A stretch of 64,000 nucleotides of DNA from Luteibacter sp. dw_328 (GTDB lineage Bacteria > Pseudomonadota > Gammaproteobacteria > Xanthomonadales > Rhodanobacteraceae): the NCBI RefSeq assembly GCF_018449605.1, contig NZ_JAAVUW010000008.1:124001-188000 (forward strand), in the 5' to 3' direction. This document shows positions 26,869-35,221 of this stretch, piece by piece. The notes under the pieces were generated by a model. The model saw nothing but the letters and a program-made list of their open reading frames with translations, was not told the DNA's origin and did no database searches. The position numbers and the translations under genes are program-made. Each line of letters opens with the position of its first letter. The first letter of the stretch is position 1.

Positions 26869-27747
26869 ATGAAAACCCAGGTCCAGTTCATGCACAGCGC
26901 CACCGACGATGCTCTCGAACGTGCCCGCGCCACGCTCGACAGCGAGGACGGCGCCAGTGACCTCGCCACGCTTGCGGCCGTCGCAGGGCTCAGCCCAACC
27001 CATCTGCAACGCGCCTTCCGTCGCCGTTACGGGGTAAGTCCGGCCGAGTACGCCCGCGCGCGCCGTTTTGGCCAGCTCCGCGAGGCGCTTCGTGACGGTG
27101 TCGCGGTCACCGACGCCGTCTATGAGGCCGGTTTCGGCTCCGGCAGCCGCGTGTATGAGGAAAGCGACCGCCGGCTCGGCATGACGCCAGCCAGCTACCG
27201 CGCAGGCGGCGCGGGCGCCTCGATCCGCTACACCACCACCGGCACGTCACTCGGCCGCCTGCTGGTCGCTACGACGGCGAAAGGCATCTGCTCGGTAACG
27301 CTCGGCGAAGACGATACCGCCCTGGAAACGCGGCTCGCGGATGAATTTCCCCTGGCGGAACGTGAGCGCGTGGACGAAGGTCGCGACGAATGGCTCGACG
27401 CCGTGATCGCTCGCGTCGCCCGCGATCTCGGCTGGGGTGACGGCGACACACCGGCGATGCCGCCCATCGATGTGGCCGCGACCGCATTCCAGTGGCGCGT
27501 CTGGGATGCGCTGACGCGGATACCGCGCGGCGAAACCCTGAGCTACGGCGAGCTCGCCGCCAAGCTTGGCGTACCCAAGGCCGCGCGAGCCATCGGTCGC
27601 GCCTGCGGCAGCAACAAGCTCGCCCTGCTGGTCCCCTGCCATCGGATCATCCGCGAAGACGGCAGCCTCGGCGGCTGGCGATGGGGCATGGAAATCAAAC
27701 GGCAACTGCTGGCCACGGAGCGTGCCATGAGCGCCGCTCAAGGCTGA
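26869..27747 (+). CDS. Ada-like protein: AraC-type DNA-binding domain fused to O6-alkylguanine-DNA methyltransferase
   Basis: A 292-residue two-domain protein. Residues about 15-112 are an AraC helix-turn-helix pair (LATLAAVAGLSPTHLQRAFRRRYGVSP; VTDAVYEAGFGSGSRVYEES). Residues about 118-290 are the suicide methyltransferase, with the acceptor motif PCHRII (Cys257) and FQWRVWDALTRIPRGETLSYGELA. The N-terminal Zn/Cys38 methylphosphotriester domain of E. coli Ada is absent, so it cannot be activated in the classical way. It removes O6-methylguanine and may regulate transcription. The start at MKTQVQF follows GGAGA, which is buried in a hairpin. Confidence 0.9.
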   Translation: MKTQVQFMHSATDDALERARATLDSEDGASDLATLAAVAGLSPTHLQRAFRRRYGVSPAEYARARRFGQLREALRDGVAVTDAVYEAGFGSGSRVYEESDRRLGMTPASYRAGGAGASIRYTTTGTSLGRLLVATTAKGICSVTLGEDDTALETRLADEFPLAERERVDEGRDEWLDAVIARVARDLGWGDGDTPAMPPIDVAATAFQWRVWDALTRIPRGETLSYGELAAKLGVPKAARAIGRACGSNKLALLVPCHRIIREDGSLGGWRWGMEIKRQLLATERAMSAAQG

Positions 27748-27815
27748 CCTTCGAACGTTTCGCTACCGCCGCACCCGCGGCGACGATATCGTTCCGGATT
27801 CAGCCTGGATCGCCC

Positions 27816-28724
27816 ATGTCCGACGCCGCCTGTACCGCGCAAGAAGCTCCCGCCGCCGCCAGCCCCCGCTGGCTGGTGCCGCTGTCATTGCTGTCGATGT
27901 ACCTGATCTGGGGCTCGACCTATCTCGGCATTCGCTATGCGCTGGTGAGCTATCCCCCCTTCATGCTCGCGGCGATCCGCTTCGCCATTGCCGGTGTGGT
28001 GCTGTTCGCCGTGCTGCGCCTGCGTGGTGTCACGTTGCCGACGGCCCGCCAGTGGAAGAACGCAGCCATCGTCGGCACCTTGCTCCTCGCTGGTGGGAAC
28101 GGGTTGGTCTGTTTCGCCGAGCAATCGGTGAGTTCGGGTATCGCCGCGGTCGCGGTGGCGAGCATGCCGCTGTTCGCGGCGGTGTTCGGCGGCCTTTATC
28201 GCGAGTGGCCCACGCGTGGAGAAACGATCGGCCTGATGCTGGGTTTCGTCGGCGTCGTCGTGCTCAATCTCGGCGCCGGGTTGTCCGGGTCACCGCTCGG
28301 TGCGATCGCACTGATCTGTGCCGCCATGGCGTGGGCCTTCGGCTCGGTGTGGTCCAAGCGCCAGGACATGCCGTCGGGGCCGATGAACACCGCGGCGCAG
28401 ATGCTCTGTGCAAGCGTTTCCCTTTCGATCATCGCCCTGCTTCATGGCGAGCGTTTCCCCGCTCATCCGCAGGTCGGCGCCACGGTCGCCCTGGGCTACC
28501 TCATCGTGTTCGGCTCCATCGTCGCCTTCAGCGCCTACCTCTACGTGCTGAAAACAGTGCGCCCGGCGCTGGCCACGAGCTACGCCTACGTCAACCCACC
28601 GGTGGCCGTGCTGTTCGGCGTCGCTGTGGCCGGCGAACATGTCGGTCCCTTCGATCTCGCCGGCATGGCCATCATCCTGGTGGGCGTCGGCATTATCACA
28701 ATGATGCGTACGCGCAAGGCCTGA
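27816..28724 (+). CDS. EamA/DMT-superfamily exporter, YedA-like
   Basis: A 302-residue inner-membrane protein with ten predicted helices in two EamA repeats. The opening PLSLLSMYLIWGSTYLGIRYAL and the ending VRPALATSYAYVNPPVAVLFGV...EHVGPFDLAGMAIILVGVGIIT match the YedA/RhaT-like drug/metabolite transporter group. It probably exports a small metabolite or amino acid. It lies 68 bp after the Ada-like gene and could be cotranscribed with it; the ATG at 27816 gives a cytoplasmic N terminus of about 18 residues. Confidence 0.88.
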   Translation: MSDAACTAQEAPAAASPRWLVPLSLLSMYLIWGSTYLGIRYALVSYPPFMLAAIRFAIAGVVLFAVLRLRGVTLPTARQWKNAAIVGTLLLAGGNGLVCFAEQSVSSGIAAVAVASMPLFAAVFGGLYREWPTRGETIGLMLGFVGVVVLNLGAGLSGSPLGAIALICAAMAWAFGSVWSKRQDMPSGPMNTAAQMLCASVSLSIIALLHGERFPAHPQVGATVALGYLIVFGSIVAFSAYLYVLKTVRPALATSYAYVNPPVAVLFGVAVAGEHVGPFDLAGMAIILVGVGIITMMRTRKA

Positions 28725-28844
28725 AGGCCGCAGTTTGTGAAATCCGTCGCATAAATGGCCCATGTAGGGCACTTTTCAGAATTATTCGATGTTTGTCCGC
28801 GATAGCGACACCTAGGCTCGGGTTCTCAGTCGCAGGAGCGCCCG

Positions 28845-29114
28845 ATGTCCCGTCTTACCCCGAAATCGTCGCGGTGTTCGCGGCGCGTGTACCTGTGCTG
28901 CGCACGCGGCGGCACCCTCTTCGGCATCGCCATCCTCGCCGTGGCCTCGTGCCAGACCTTTAGGGAGGGGCCAGCGACGGGCGCCTCCTCGCCCGTCGCG
29001 GATTACCTGGAGTACGACGCCTGCCTCGACCGCGGCGGTCGATGGCTGATGCATGCGCACGCCTGCATCGAGCAAAGCGAGGCGGGCCTGCACGAACGAC
29101 GCGAAGCCTTTTAG
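28845..29114 (+). CDS. Small cysteine-containing lipoprotein-like protein
   Basis: An 89-residue protein with CAGGAG upstream of the ATG. A long basic N terminus (MSRLTPKSSRCSRRVYLCC) precedes a hydrophobic stretch ending in AVASC, a plausible lipobox with the Cys near residue 36. The mature part contains two further cysteines (YDACLDRGGRW and HACIEQ) and is predicted to be a small soluble domain. The CLDRGGRW...CIE pattern occurs in many small lipoproteins of unknown role. It is convergent with the ABC-exporter operon. Confidence 0.6.
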   Translation: MSRLTPKSSRCSRRVYLCCARGGTLFGIAILAVASCQTFREGPATGASSPVADYLEYDACLDRGGRWLMHAHACIEQSEAGLHERREAF

Positions 29115-29135
29115 GGCTTCGCGCAGGGGTTCGCC

Positions 29136-30458
29136 TCAGAGTTCGCGCAGTGCCGTGGTGACCGGCACGCGCGCGGCACGCAGTGCCGGGAACAGCCCGC
29201 CGATGAACCCGATGGCGAGCGCCCACTTGATGCCCGTCCACAGCAGTTCTCCGCTGACATGGAAGCGGAACACCACCTGGCTGAAGTTGGCGCCAAGCGT
29301 CGACGTGGTATAGCCGTTGAAGACGAGCCACACCACGCCCGCCCCGATGAGTCCACCGAGAAGGGCGAGCATCATCGTTTCGAGCATGACCGAGACCACG
29401 ACGGGGACCCCGCGAAAGCCGATGGCACGCAACGTGGCGATCTCGCGGGCCCGTGCCTGGATCGCGGCGAACATCGTGTTGAGCGCCCCGAAGATCGCAC
29501 CGATGGCCATGATGACGCCCACCGTGATGCCCACCGCGCGCAGCACCTTGGTCAGGCCTTCGGATTGCTTGCTGAAGTAATCCTGTGTCGTGCTGACGTC
29601 CACCTTGAGCCGCGGATCGGCGACGAGGTTGGCCTTGAAGGTGTCGAAGGCGGCGGGCGAGTCCAGCATGACCGTGACCGACTGCACGCTGCTGCCGCGC
29701 CGATAGGCAGAGGCCACGCTTTGCGTATCGGCCCACAGCTCAGACTCGAGGGCGTCGTGGGATTCGAACACACCGACCACCGTCCAGGTCTGCCCGGCAA
29801 GGCGGAGGGTTTTGCCGACATCGATACCGTCGAACTGCGCTTTCGCCCCTTTGCCAACGATGATCTCACCCAGGCCGGGTCGGAACTTCCGACCTTCGAC
29901 GATCTTCACCTGGTCCCTGAGCGTCCAGACATCGTCACTCACGCCACGAATCGGCACGTTGGAATCGCTGTTCGGGTCGCCCTTGCGCGGCAGGTTGGCG
30001 ACGACCACGAGTTCGCCCGACGCGATCGGCTTGCCTTGCGCATCCTTTTTTACGCCCGGCGCCTGCATCACGACGTTGGCACTGTCGCGATCGAGGATGG
30101 AGTTGAGCTCCGCCTGCGATCCGCCGCGCAGCACGATGGCGGTGCGGTCGTTGCCGGTGGAGCGGAGTGTCTCGGCGAAGCCGTCGCTCATCGCGAGCAT
30201 GGCCACGAGTACACCGACGACACCGGCAATCCCGACTACCACGACGGATGACGAACCCAGTCGCTGGGTCACGGTGGCGAGTCCCACACGGGTCACCTGC
30301 CAGGTCTGCCGGCCACGTCGGGTAAGCGCCATCCACAGCACGAGGATCACCGCCAGCGCCGCGATGCCTTGCCACGGCAGCGCGATCCACAGCGCGAGGA
30401 AAGCGGCGACGATCAGGAGCATCAACAGGCCGAAGCCGAGTTTCTTCATCGATTTCAT
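29136..30458 (-). CDS. ABC exporter permease, MacB/FtsX type (second permease)
   Basis: A 440-residue permease. Two helices at the N terminus (about 7-47) precede the usual N-terminal FtsX helix (SSVVVVGIAGVVGVLVAML, about 73-95), then a periplasmic MacB-PCD domain of about 200 residues, and three C-terminal helices (IMAIGAIFGALNTMFAAIQAR-EIATLRAIGF, about 318-430). The REIATLRAIGF block is diagnostic of FtsX permeases. GAGGAA lies 6 bases before the chosen ATG, and the gene begins 10 bp after the partner permease. The extra N-terminal helix pair is unusual for the family. Confidence 0.87.
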   Translation of the reverse strand: MKSMKKLGFGLLMLLIVAAFLALWIALPWQGIAALAVILVLWMALTRRGRQTWQVTRVGLATVTQRLGSSSVVVVGIAGVVGVLVAMLAMSDGFAETLRSTGNDRTAIVLRGGSQAELNSILDRDSANVVMQAPGVKKDAQGKPIASGELVVVANLPRKGDPNSDSNVPIRGVSDDVWTLRDQVKIVEGRKFRPGLGEIIVGKGAKAQFDGIDVGKTLRLAGQTWTVVGVFESHDALESELWADTQSVASAYRRGSSVQSVTVMLDSPAAFDTFKANLVADPRLKVDVSTTQDYFSKQSEGLTKVLRAVGITVGVIMAIGAIFGALNTMFAAIQARAREIATLRAIGFRGVPVVVSVMLETMMLALLGGLIGAGVVWLVFNGYTTSTLGANFSQVVFRFHVSGELLWTGIKWALAIGFIGGLFPALRAARVPVTTALREL

Positions 30459-30468
30459 GTCGTATTCC

Positions 30469-31635
30469 TCAGCGCCCGGCGAGCGCGTCGACGATGTTGA
30501 GACGCATCGCACGGATGGCAGGCAAGGCACCGACGAGCGCGCCGATCACCACCATCAACACGAGACCGAGAATCCACGTGGAAGCACCAATGGGCGGAAG
30601 GTTGAGCGCGCCGCCGCTCATCGTCGTGACGATAGGCACCACGACTCCGGCAGCCGCCAGTCCCAGCACGCCGCCCAGGACCAGCAGCAGCACACCTTCC
30701 GCAAGCACCATGCCGAGCACGCTCTGACTGGAGAAGCCGATGGTCTTCAGGACGGCGAGTTCGTTCGTGCGTTCGCGCACGGCCTGCGCCATGGTGTTTC
30801 CGGTCAGCAGGATGAGCGTGAAGAACACCGCGCCCATGATCGCCGAGACGATAAGTCCGATGTCGCCGAGTTGCTTGGCGAACGAGGCGTTGAAAGCCTG
30901 TTCCGTCTGCGTCTTGGTTTCATGGTCCGAATTGGCCGACAACGCATCGATTGCCTTTGCCACGCTGTCCGCCTTGTCGGCGGAGGTGAGCTTCACCACG
31001 TACCAGCCCACCGTCGTACCGACGCTGTGGAACGCGTTGGCATCTTCGAAATACTTGTGATGAAAGAAGAATTGCTGGTCCGTGCCGTTGGCGGCGCCCT
31101 TGGCTGGCGTGTAGATGCCGACGATGTCGAAGGGCCAGGTCTTGTCACCGTTACGCTGCGGGAAAATCGTCGACTGCAGGGGAATCTTGTCGCCCACCTT
31201 CCAGCCGAAACGCTTCGCCAACGCTTCGCCCACGACGGCACCTGTCCGCGTCGTCTCGAAAGCCTTGCGTTGATCCGCCGGCAATTCCATCTCGCGGTAG
31301 ATGTCGAGGTAGTTGTCGCTGACGGCGAAGCTGAGCACGAAGTTCTTCGGGTCCTGGTAAATGCCACCGAACCAGTTCGCATAGCCCACGGACTTCACTC
31401 CGGGGATGGCCTCCATGCGCGTCTGCAGGCTCGCCGGCAGGGACTGGATGATCGAGTAACGCGAGGTGGTGATCAGGCGATCCACACCGATTACGCTGTC
31501 GCCTGAGTCGAAAGCCGCACGCGTGGCGTCGAGCATGCCGAACAGAAGGAAGGCGGCGAGGATCGAGACCAGGGTGAGGAACGTGCGGGACTTGCGCCGG
31601 AACAACGCTGCCCAGATGAGATGCATGTATTTCAT
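30469..31635 (-). CDS. ABC exporter permease, MacB/FtsX type (first permease)
   Basis: A 388-residue permease with an N-terminal helix (about 18-38), a periplasmic MacB-like domain (about 40-260) and three C-terminal helices (about 262-380), with RERTNELAVLKTIGFSSQSVLGM and the end PAIRAMRLNIVDALAGR typical of FtsX-domain transporters. It forms a heterodimer with the downstream permease and is energised by the upstream ATPase. It starts 15 bp after the ATPase stop with GAGGAA in front of its ATG. Confidence 0.9.
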   Translation of the reverse strand: MKYMHLIWAALFRRKSRTFLTLVSILAAFLLFGMLDATRAAFDSGDSVIGVDRLITTSRYSIIQSLPASLQTRMEAIPGVKSVGYANWFGGIYQDPKNFVLSFAVSDNYLDIYREMELPADQRKAFETTRTGAVVGEALAKRFGWKVGDKIPLQSTIFPQRNGDKTWPFDIVGIYTPAKGAANGTDQQFFFHHKYFEDANAFHSVGTTVGWYVVKLTSADKADSVAKAIDALSANSDHETKTQTEQAFNASFAKQLGDIGLIVSAIMGAVFFTLILLTGNTMAQAVRERTNELAVLKTIGFSSQSVLGMVLAEGVLLLVLGGVLGLAAAGVVVPIVTTMSGGALNLPPIGASTWILGLVLMVVIGALVGALPAIRAMRLNIVDALAGR

Positions 31636-31650
31636 GCCGGCATTCCTCGC

Positions 31651-32337
31651 TCAGGCCACGGCTTGCTCGACAAGGGAACCCTTGTCGAGATGCAGCGTAT
31701 GGTTGGCGTACTCGGCCGCCTTGGGATCGTGGGTCACCATGACGATGGTTTTTCCGTGCTCCCGATTGAGCTCACGCAGCAGCCCGAGGATGTCCTCGGC
31801 AGACTGGCGGTCCAGATCGCCCGTCGGCTCGTCGCAGACCAGCAGCGTGGGATCGGACACGATGGCGCGCGCGATCGCCACGCGCTGCTGCTGACCGCCG
31901 GAAAGCTCGGAAGGCTTGTGCGTGGCACGATCGGAAAGACCGACCAACTGCAGTGCGATGGACGCGTTCTGCTTGCGCTGTGCCGCCGACAGCTTGGTCA
32001 ACAGCAAGGGCAGTTCCACGTTGCGCTGGCCGGTAAGCATGGGCATGAGGTTGTAGAACTGAAAGACGAACCCGACGTGCGCGGCGCGCCACTTGGCCAG
32101 CGCGCCCGAGCCGAGCTGATCGATACGTTCGCCGGCGACCGTGATGCTGCCGCCGGTCGGCGTATCCAGCCCGCCGATCAGGTTCAACAGGGTGGTCTTG
32201 CCCGAGCCCGATGGCCCCATCAGCGCGAGGAAATCACCTTCCTCGATCTTCAGGTTCACACCGTGCAGCACCTCGACCTTCTGCCGGCCGCGCTCATAGA
32301 CCTTCGAGAGATCCTGGATGTCGATCAGGGTAGCCAT
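31651..32337 (-). CDS. ABC transporter ATPase, LolD/MacB type
   Basis: A 228-residue nucleotide-binding protein with Walker A GPSGSGKT (41-48), signature LSGGQQQRVAIARA, Walker B LLVCDEPTGDLD and H-loop VTHD, giving the tight match to the LolD/MacB branch of mechanotransmission exporters. It is a separate subunit, not fused to a permease as in MacB. It lies between the adaptor gene (19-bp gap) and the first permease. Confidence 0.95.
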   Translation of the reverse strand: MATLIDIQDLSKVYERGRQKVEVLHGVNLKIEEGDFLALMGPSGSGKTTLLNLIGGLDTPTGGSITVAGERIDQLGSGALAKWRAAHVGFVFQFYNLMPMLTGQRNVELPLLLTKLSAAQRKQNASIALQLVGLSDRATHKPSELSGGQQQRVAIARAIVSDPTLLVCDEPTGDLDRQSAEDILGLLRELNREHGKTIVMVTHDPKAAEYANHTLHLDKGSLVEQAVA

Positions 32338-32356
32338 CGTTATGTCTCCGGACGCG

Positions 32357-33613
32357 TCAGGGTGAGGTTTTAGCGATGCTGACGGCGGTGCCGTCGGCGA
32401 GGGATTCGGGCGGTGCGACGACGACGGTTTCGCCCATGGTCACGCCGTCGGTGACCAGGCGCATGTCGCCGCTGGCCGGCTTCACGGAAGTCACCGGCCG
32501 GCGCTTCGCTGTGTTGTCGGCAACGACGAAAACGATGTCATGGCCATCGCGCTGCACGACGGCCGCGGCGGGAACGAAGACCCCCTTTGGCGCCGCGGAC
32601 TGGGCCGGTGCACGACGCTCGAGGAAGGAAACACGCACGCCCATGTCGGGGACGATGCGGCCGTCCTTGTGCTCCAGCGCGACGCGCACCTTCACGGTGG
32701 CCTTGCCACGATCGGCGGCCGGCACGATGGCGATCACATGGGCGGGAATCTTCCAGTCGGGATAGGCGTCGAGGACGGCTTCCGCGGGCATGTCCGGCTG
32801 TACACGGCCGATATAGGCCTCGTTGACGTCCACATCGATCTCCAGCGAATCCATGTCGACGATGGTGCCGACGCCGGTCCGCGTGAAGCCACCGCCGGCC
32901 GAGAGGGGCGAGATGATTTCGCCGACCTGGGCCGCCTTGTCCGTGATCACCCCATCGAACGGGGCGCGAACCACGGTGTAGTCGAGGTTGACCTGCCCGA
33001 CCTGGACCTGCGCATCGGCGGAGTCGGCCTGGCGCCGCGCCGTGTTGAGCTGCGCGCGAAAGGTGTTTGCCTGGGTGCGGGCCTGTTCCGATACCTGCTT
33101 GGATACCAGGCCGCGCCCGACGAGCGCCTCGGCGCGGTCGGCGTCGCGCAAGTCCTGGTCGAGCTGGGCCTGGGTCTGGGCCACGGTGGCATGGGCCGCC
33201 GCCGCGCTTGCCCGGGCAGCGTCCAGACTGGCGCGCAGGGCGTTGTCCTCGAGGCGGGCCAGCACCTGACCCTTCTTCACACGGTCGCCTTCTTCGATCA
33301 GCACTTCGGTCAGGGCGCCGGTGATCTGCGCGGAGACAGTTGCCTGGCGGCGAGCCGTCACGTAGCCGGTGGCCTGGAGCACCGCCCCGGCCTCCGCATT
33401 GGCAGAAGGCGACACGGCGGTGGCGGTCCTCACCTCGACCGGGCGATGGGCGACGAAGGCCCATGCACCGGCACCGACCGCGAGCAGGACGGCGACCACC
33501 CCGACCGTGACCAGCGCGAGCCGGAATCCCTTGCCGCCACCCCCACCCCCGTGGGATTCCTTGTGCGATTTATCGATCTTCAGCTGCCTCAGCAGCTCGG
33601 CGTTCGAATTCAT
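32357..33613 (-). CDS. MacA-like periplasmic adaptor of the ABC exporter
   Basis: A 418-residue HlyD-type adaptor. A cytoplasmic N terminus with a Gly-rich stretch (HGGGGGGKG) precedes one transmembrane helix (about 38-60), then half-lipoyl VLIEEGDRVKKGQVLARLED, a coiled-coil hairpin (about 125-195), the second half-lipoyl VRAPFDGVITDKAAQVGEI and a beta-barrel part. It is the first gene of the four-gene operon. The start at MNSNAELLRQ avoids a nine-residue extension with no support. Export substrate unknown; peptides, lipids or macrolides are all handled by relatives. Confidence 0.9.
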   Translation of the reverse strand: MNSNAELLRQLKIDKSHKESHGGGGGGKGFRLALVTVGVVAVLLAVGAGAWAFVAHRPVEVRTATAVSPSANAEAGAVLQATGYVTARRQATVSAQITGALTEVLIEEGDRVKKGQVLARLEDNALRASLDAARASAAAAHATVAQTQAQLDQDLRDADRAEALVGRGLVSKQVSEQARTQANTFRAQLNTARRQADSADAQVQVGQVNLDYTVVRAPFDGVITDKAAQVGEIISPLSAGGGFTRTGVGTIVDMDSLEIDVDVNEAYIGRVQPDMPAEAVLDAYPDWKIPAHVIAIVPAADRGKATVKVRVALEHKDGRIVPDMGVRVSFLERRAPAQSAAPKGVFVPAAAVVQRDGHDIVFVVADNTAKRRPVTSVKPASGDMRLVTDGVTMGETVVVAPPESLADGTAVSIAKTSP

Positions 33614-33703
33614 GCTTCCCTCTGTCCCCTGCGGTCCCACCTGATGGCAGGATCATGCGACCCGAGGCGACGCTGCACCACTTCCGCCCATCAGTCATCT
33701 GCC

Positions 33704-33717
33704 GTGACAGGTGTCAC
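33704..33717. promoter_or_regulatory. CRP/Clp-like palindrome GTGA-N6-TCAC
   Basis: GTGACAGGTGTCAC has the exact half-sites and spacing of CRP-family operators. It lies in the 120-bp gap between the ABC-exporter adaptor (start 33613) and the divergent FAH-family gene (start 33734). Its centre is about 97 bp upstream of the adaptor start codon, a position suited to activation there, but only 23 bp before the FAH start, where it would rather block. Confidence 0.5.
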
Positions 33718-33733
33718 CTGCTAACCTGATGCG

Positions 33734-34420
33734 ATGAATACGATCATCCCCGCGCCGGCCCAGCCGAGCATCCCCGTCCTCGGCCAGACTGCGCGTTTTC
33801 CGGTCCGCCGTATTTTCTGCATCGGCCGTAACTACGCCGACCATGCCCGTGAAATGGGCGCGTCGGTCGACATGTCGAACCCGATGTTCTTCACCAAGCC
33901 GGCCGATGCCATCGTCACCGACGGCGCCGACGTGCCCTACCCCTCGGCAACCAGCGATCTCCACCACGAAGTGGAAATGGTGGTGGCCCTGGGCGCCGGC
34001 GGTTCGGACCTTTCCGTCGAGCAGGCCGGCAAGCTGGTCTGGGGCTACGGCGTCGGCCTGGACCTGACCCGCCGCGACCTGCAGGCGCAGGCCAAGGCCA
34101 AGGGCGCACCGTGGGATGTCGCCAAGGGCTTCGACCATTCGGCTCCGATCTCGGCCCTGGTGCCGGCGTCGGAAGTCACACCGACCTCGTCCACCCGTAT
34201 CGCGCTGGAGATCAACGGCGAACTGCGCCAGGAGGCCACGTTGGGCGACATGCTCCTGGACGTGCCCGCCATCCTCAGTGCGCTGTCGAAGCTGTTCGAA
34301 CTGAAGGCCGGCGACATCGTCTACACCGGCACGCCGGCAGGCGTCTCCGCCCTCGTGCGCGGCGACACGTTCCGTGCGACCCTCGACGGCGTCGCGACGC
34401 TCGAAGGCCGGGTCAGCTGA
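33734..34420 (+). CDS. Fumarylacetoacetate-hydrolase-family enzyme (YcgM-like)
   Basis: A 228-residue single-domain member of the FAH family. It has the opening RIFCIGRNYADHAREMG, the metal-site block DLHHEVEMVVALG, and KGFDHSAPIS and IVYTGTPAGVSAL at the usual places. Relatives hydrolyse fumarylpyruvate or acylpyruvates, or tautomerise oxaloacetate; the sequence does not decide which. There is no strong ribosome site before the ATG. It is followed by mscL 71 bp downstream. Confidence 0.9.
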   Translation: MNTIIPAPAQPSIPVLGQTARFPVRRIFCIGRNYADHAREMGASVDMSNPMFFTKPADAIVTDGADVPYPSATSDLHHEVEMVVALGAGGSDLSVEQAGKLVWGYGVGLDLTRRDLQAQAKAKGAPWDVAKGFDHSAPISALVPASEVTPTSSTRIALEINGELRQEATLGDMLLDVPAILSALSKLFELKAGDIVYTGTPAGVSALVRGDTFRATLDGVATLEGRVS

Positions 34421-34491
34421 CTTCGCGAAGTGCCGACATCCGTCCCGCTAGTTTCCAACGTTCCACGTTCAGCCAATAAGGAGAAAGACCG

Positions 34492-34899
34492 ATGAGTTTC
34501 GTCGCGGAATTCAAGAAATTCGCTCTACGCGGTAATGTCGTCGACCTGGCGGTCGGTGTCGTGATCGGTGCGGCATTCGGCAAGATCGTTACCTCGCTCG
34601 TCGACAACATCATCATGCCGCCCATCGGCTGGTTGATCGGTGGCATCGATTTCTCCGACTGGAAGTGGGTGCTCAAGCCCGCCGATGCGGTTGCCAAGAA
34701 AGCCGAGGTCGCGATCCAGTACGGCGTCTTCATCAACGTACTCATCCAGTTCCTGATCGTCGCCATCGCGATCTTCGTCGTGGTCAAGGCGATCAACCGC
34801 CTCACCCGTCGCGAGGAAGAAGCCCCGGCTGCGCCGGCGGCCGACGTTGTACTGCTGACGGAAATCCGCGATCTGCTTCGTTCGCAGCAAGGGAAGTGA
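34492..34899 (+). CDS. mscL: Large-conductance mechanosensitive channel MscL
   Basis: A 135-residue channel that opens at high membrane tension and rescues cells from hypo-osmotic shock. The invariant N terminus [24 protein letters not shown] and the TM2 block [27 protein letters not shown] are complete, and the C-terminal bundle ([15 protein letters not shown]) is typical. AAGGAG lies 8 bases before the ATG. A REP-like element begins 11 bp after its stop codon. Confidence 0.97.
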   Translation: MSFVAEFKKFALRGNVVDLAVGVVIGAAFGKIVTSLVDNIIMPPIGWLIGGIDFSDWKWVLKPADAVAKKAEVAIQYGVFINVLIQFLIVAIAIFVVVKAINRLTRREEEAPAAPAADVVLLTEIRDLLRSQQGK

Positions 34900-34910
34900 G
34901 CTTGACGCAC

Positions 34911-35061
34911 TTGTAGGAGCCGCTTCAGCGGCGAACCCTCAGCGGTGATATTGCGAATGAGGGTTTGCGTTTCATCGTGGGAGCTGCTCAACCGCTCGCC
35001 CAATCACCGCAATGCCTCGTTCGCAAGCGCGACAATCCGAAGGTTCGCCGCTGGAACCTAC
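34911..35061. repeat. Composite palindromic REP-like element, copy 1
   Basis: The left arm starts TTGTAGGAGCCGCTTCAGCG and runs on as GCGAACCCTCAGCG; the right arm (35042-35061) carries the inverted, degenerate form GGTTCGCCGCTGGAACCTAC. Inner arms GCGAATGAGGG and CCTCGTTCGC are also inverted, so the whole ~150 bp can fold into one long interrupted hairpin. A second copy lies at 43400-43557. It is non-coding and directly downstream of mscL. Confidence 0.8.
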
Positions 35062-35083
35062 GCCTGCGCAGCGAGCGATCCGC

Positions 35084-35119
35084 AAAAAAAAGAGGCCGCC
35101 GATTGGGAATCGGCGGCCT
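35084..35119 (-). terminator. Rho-independent terminator of the TonB receptor gene
   Basis: A perfect 12-bp stem (AGGCCGCCGATT/AATCGGCGGCCT, loop of three) is followed on the minus strand by a run of eight T. It lies about 103 bp downstream of the receptor stop codon. This is the clearest intrinsic terminator in this half of the window. Confidence 0.93.
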
Positions 35120-35221
35120 ATCTGGGGAGACTCGTTATGCCCGGGAGTTGAGCCGTCACCGGCTCGGGCACTTATTATTGGTATTCGGGTAGTTTGTGGT
35201 CAGCGTTGAACACGGTCGTTA

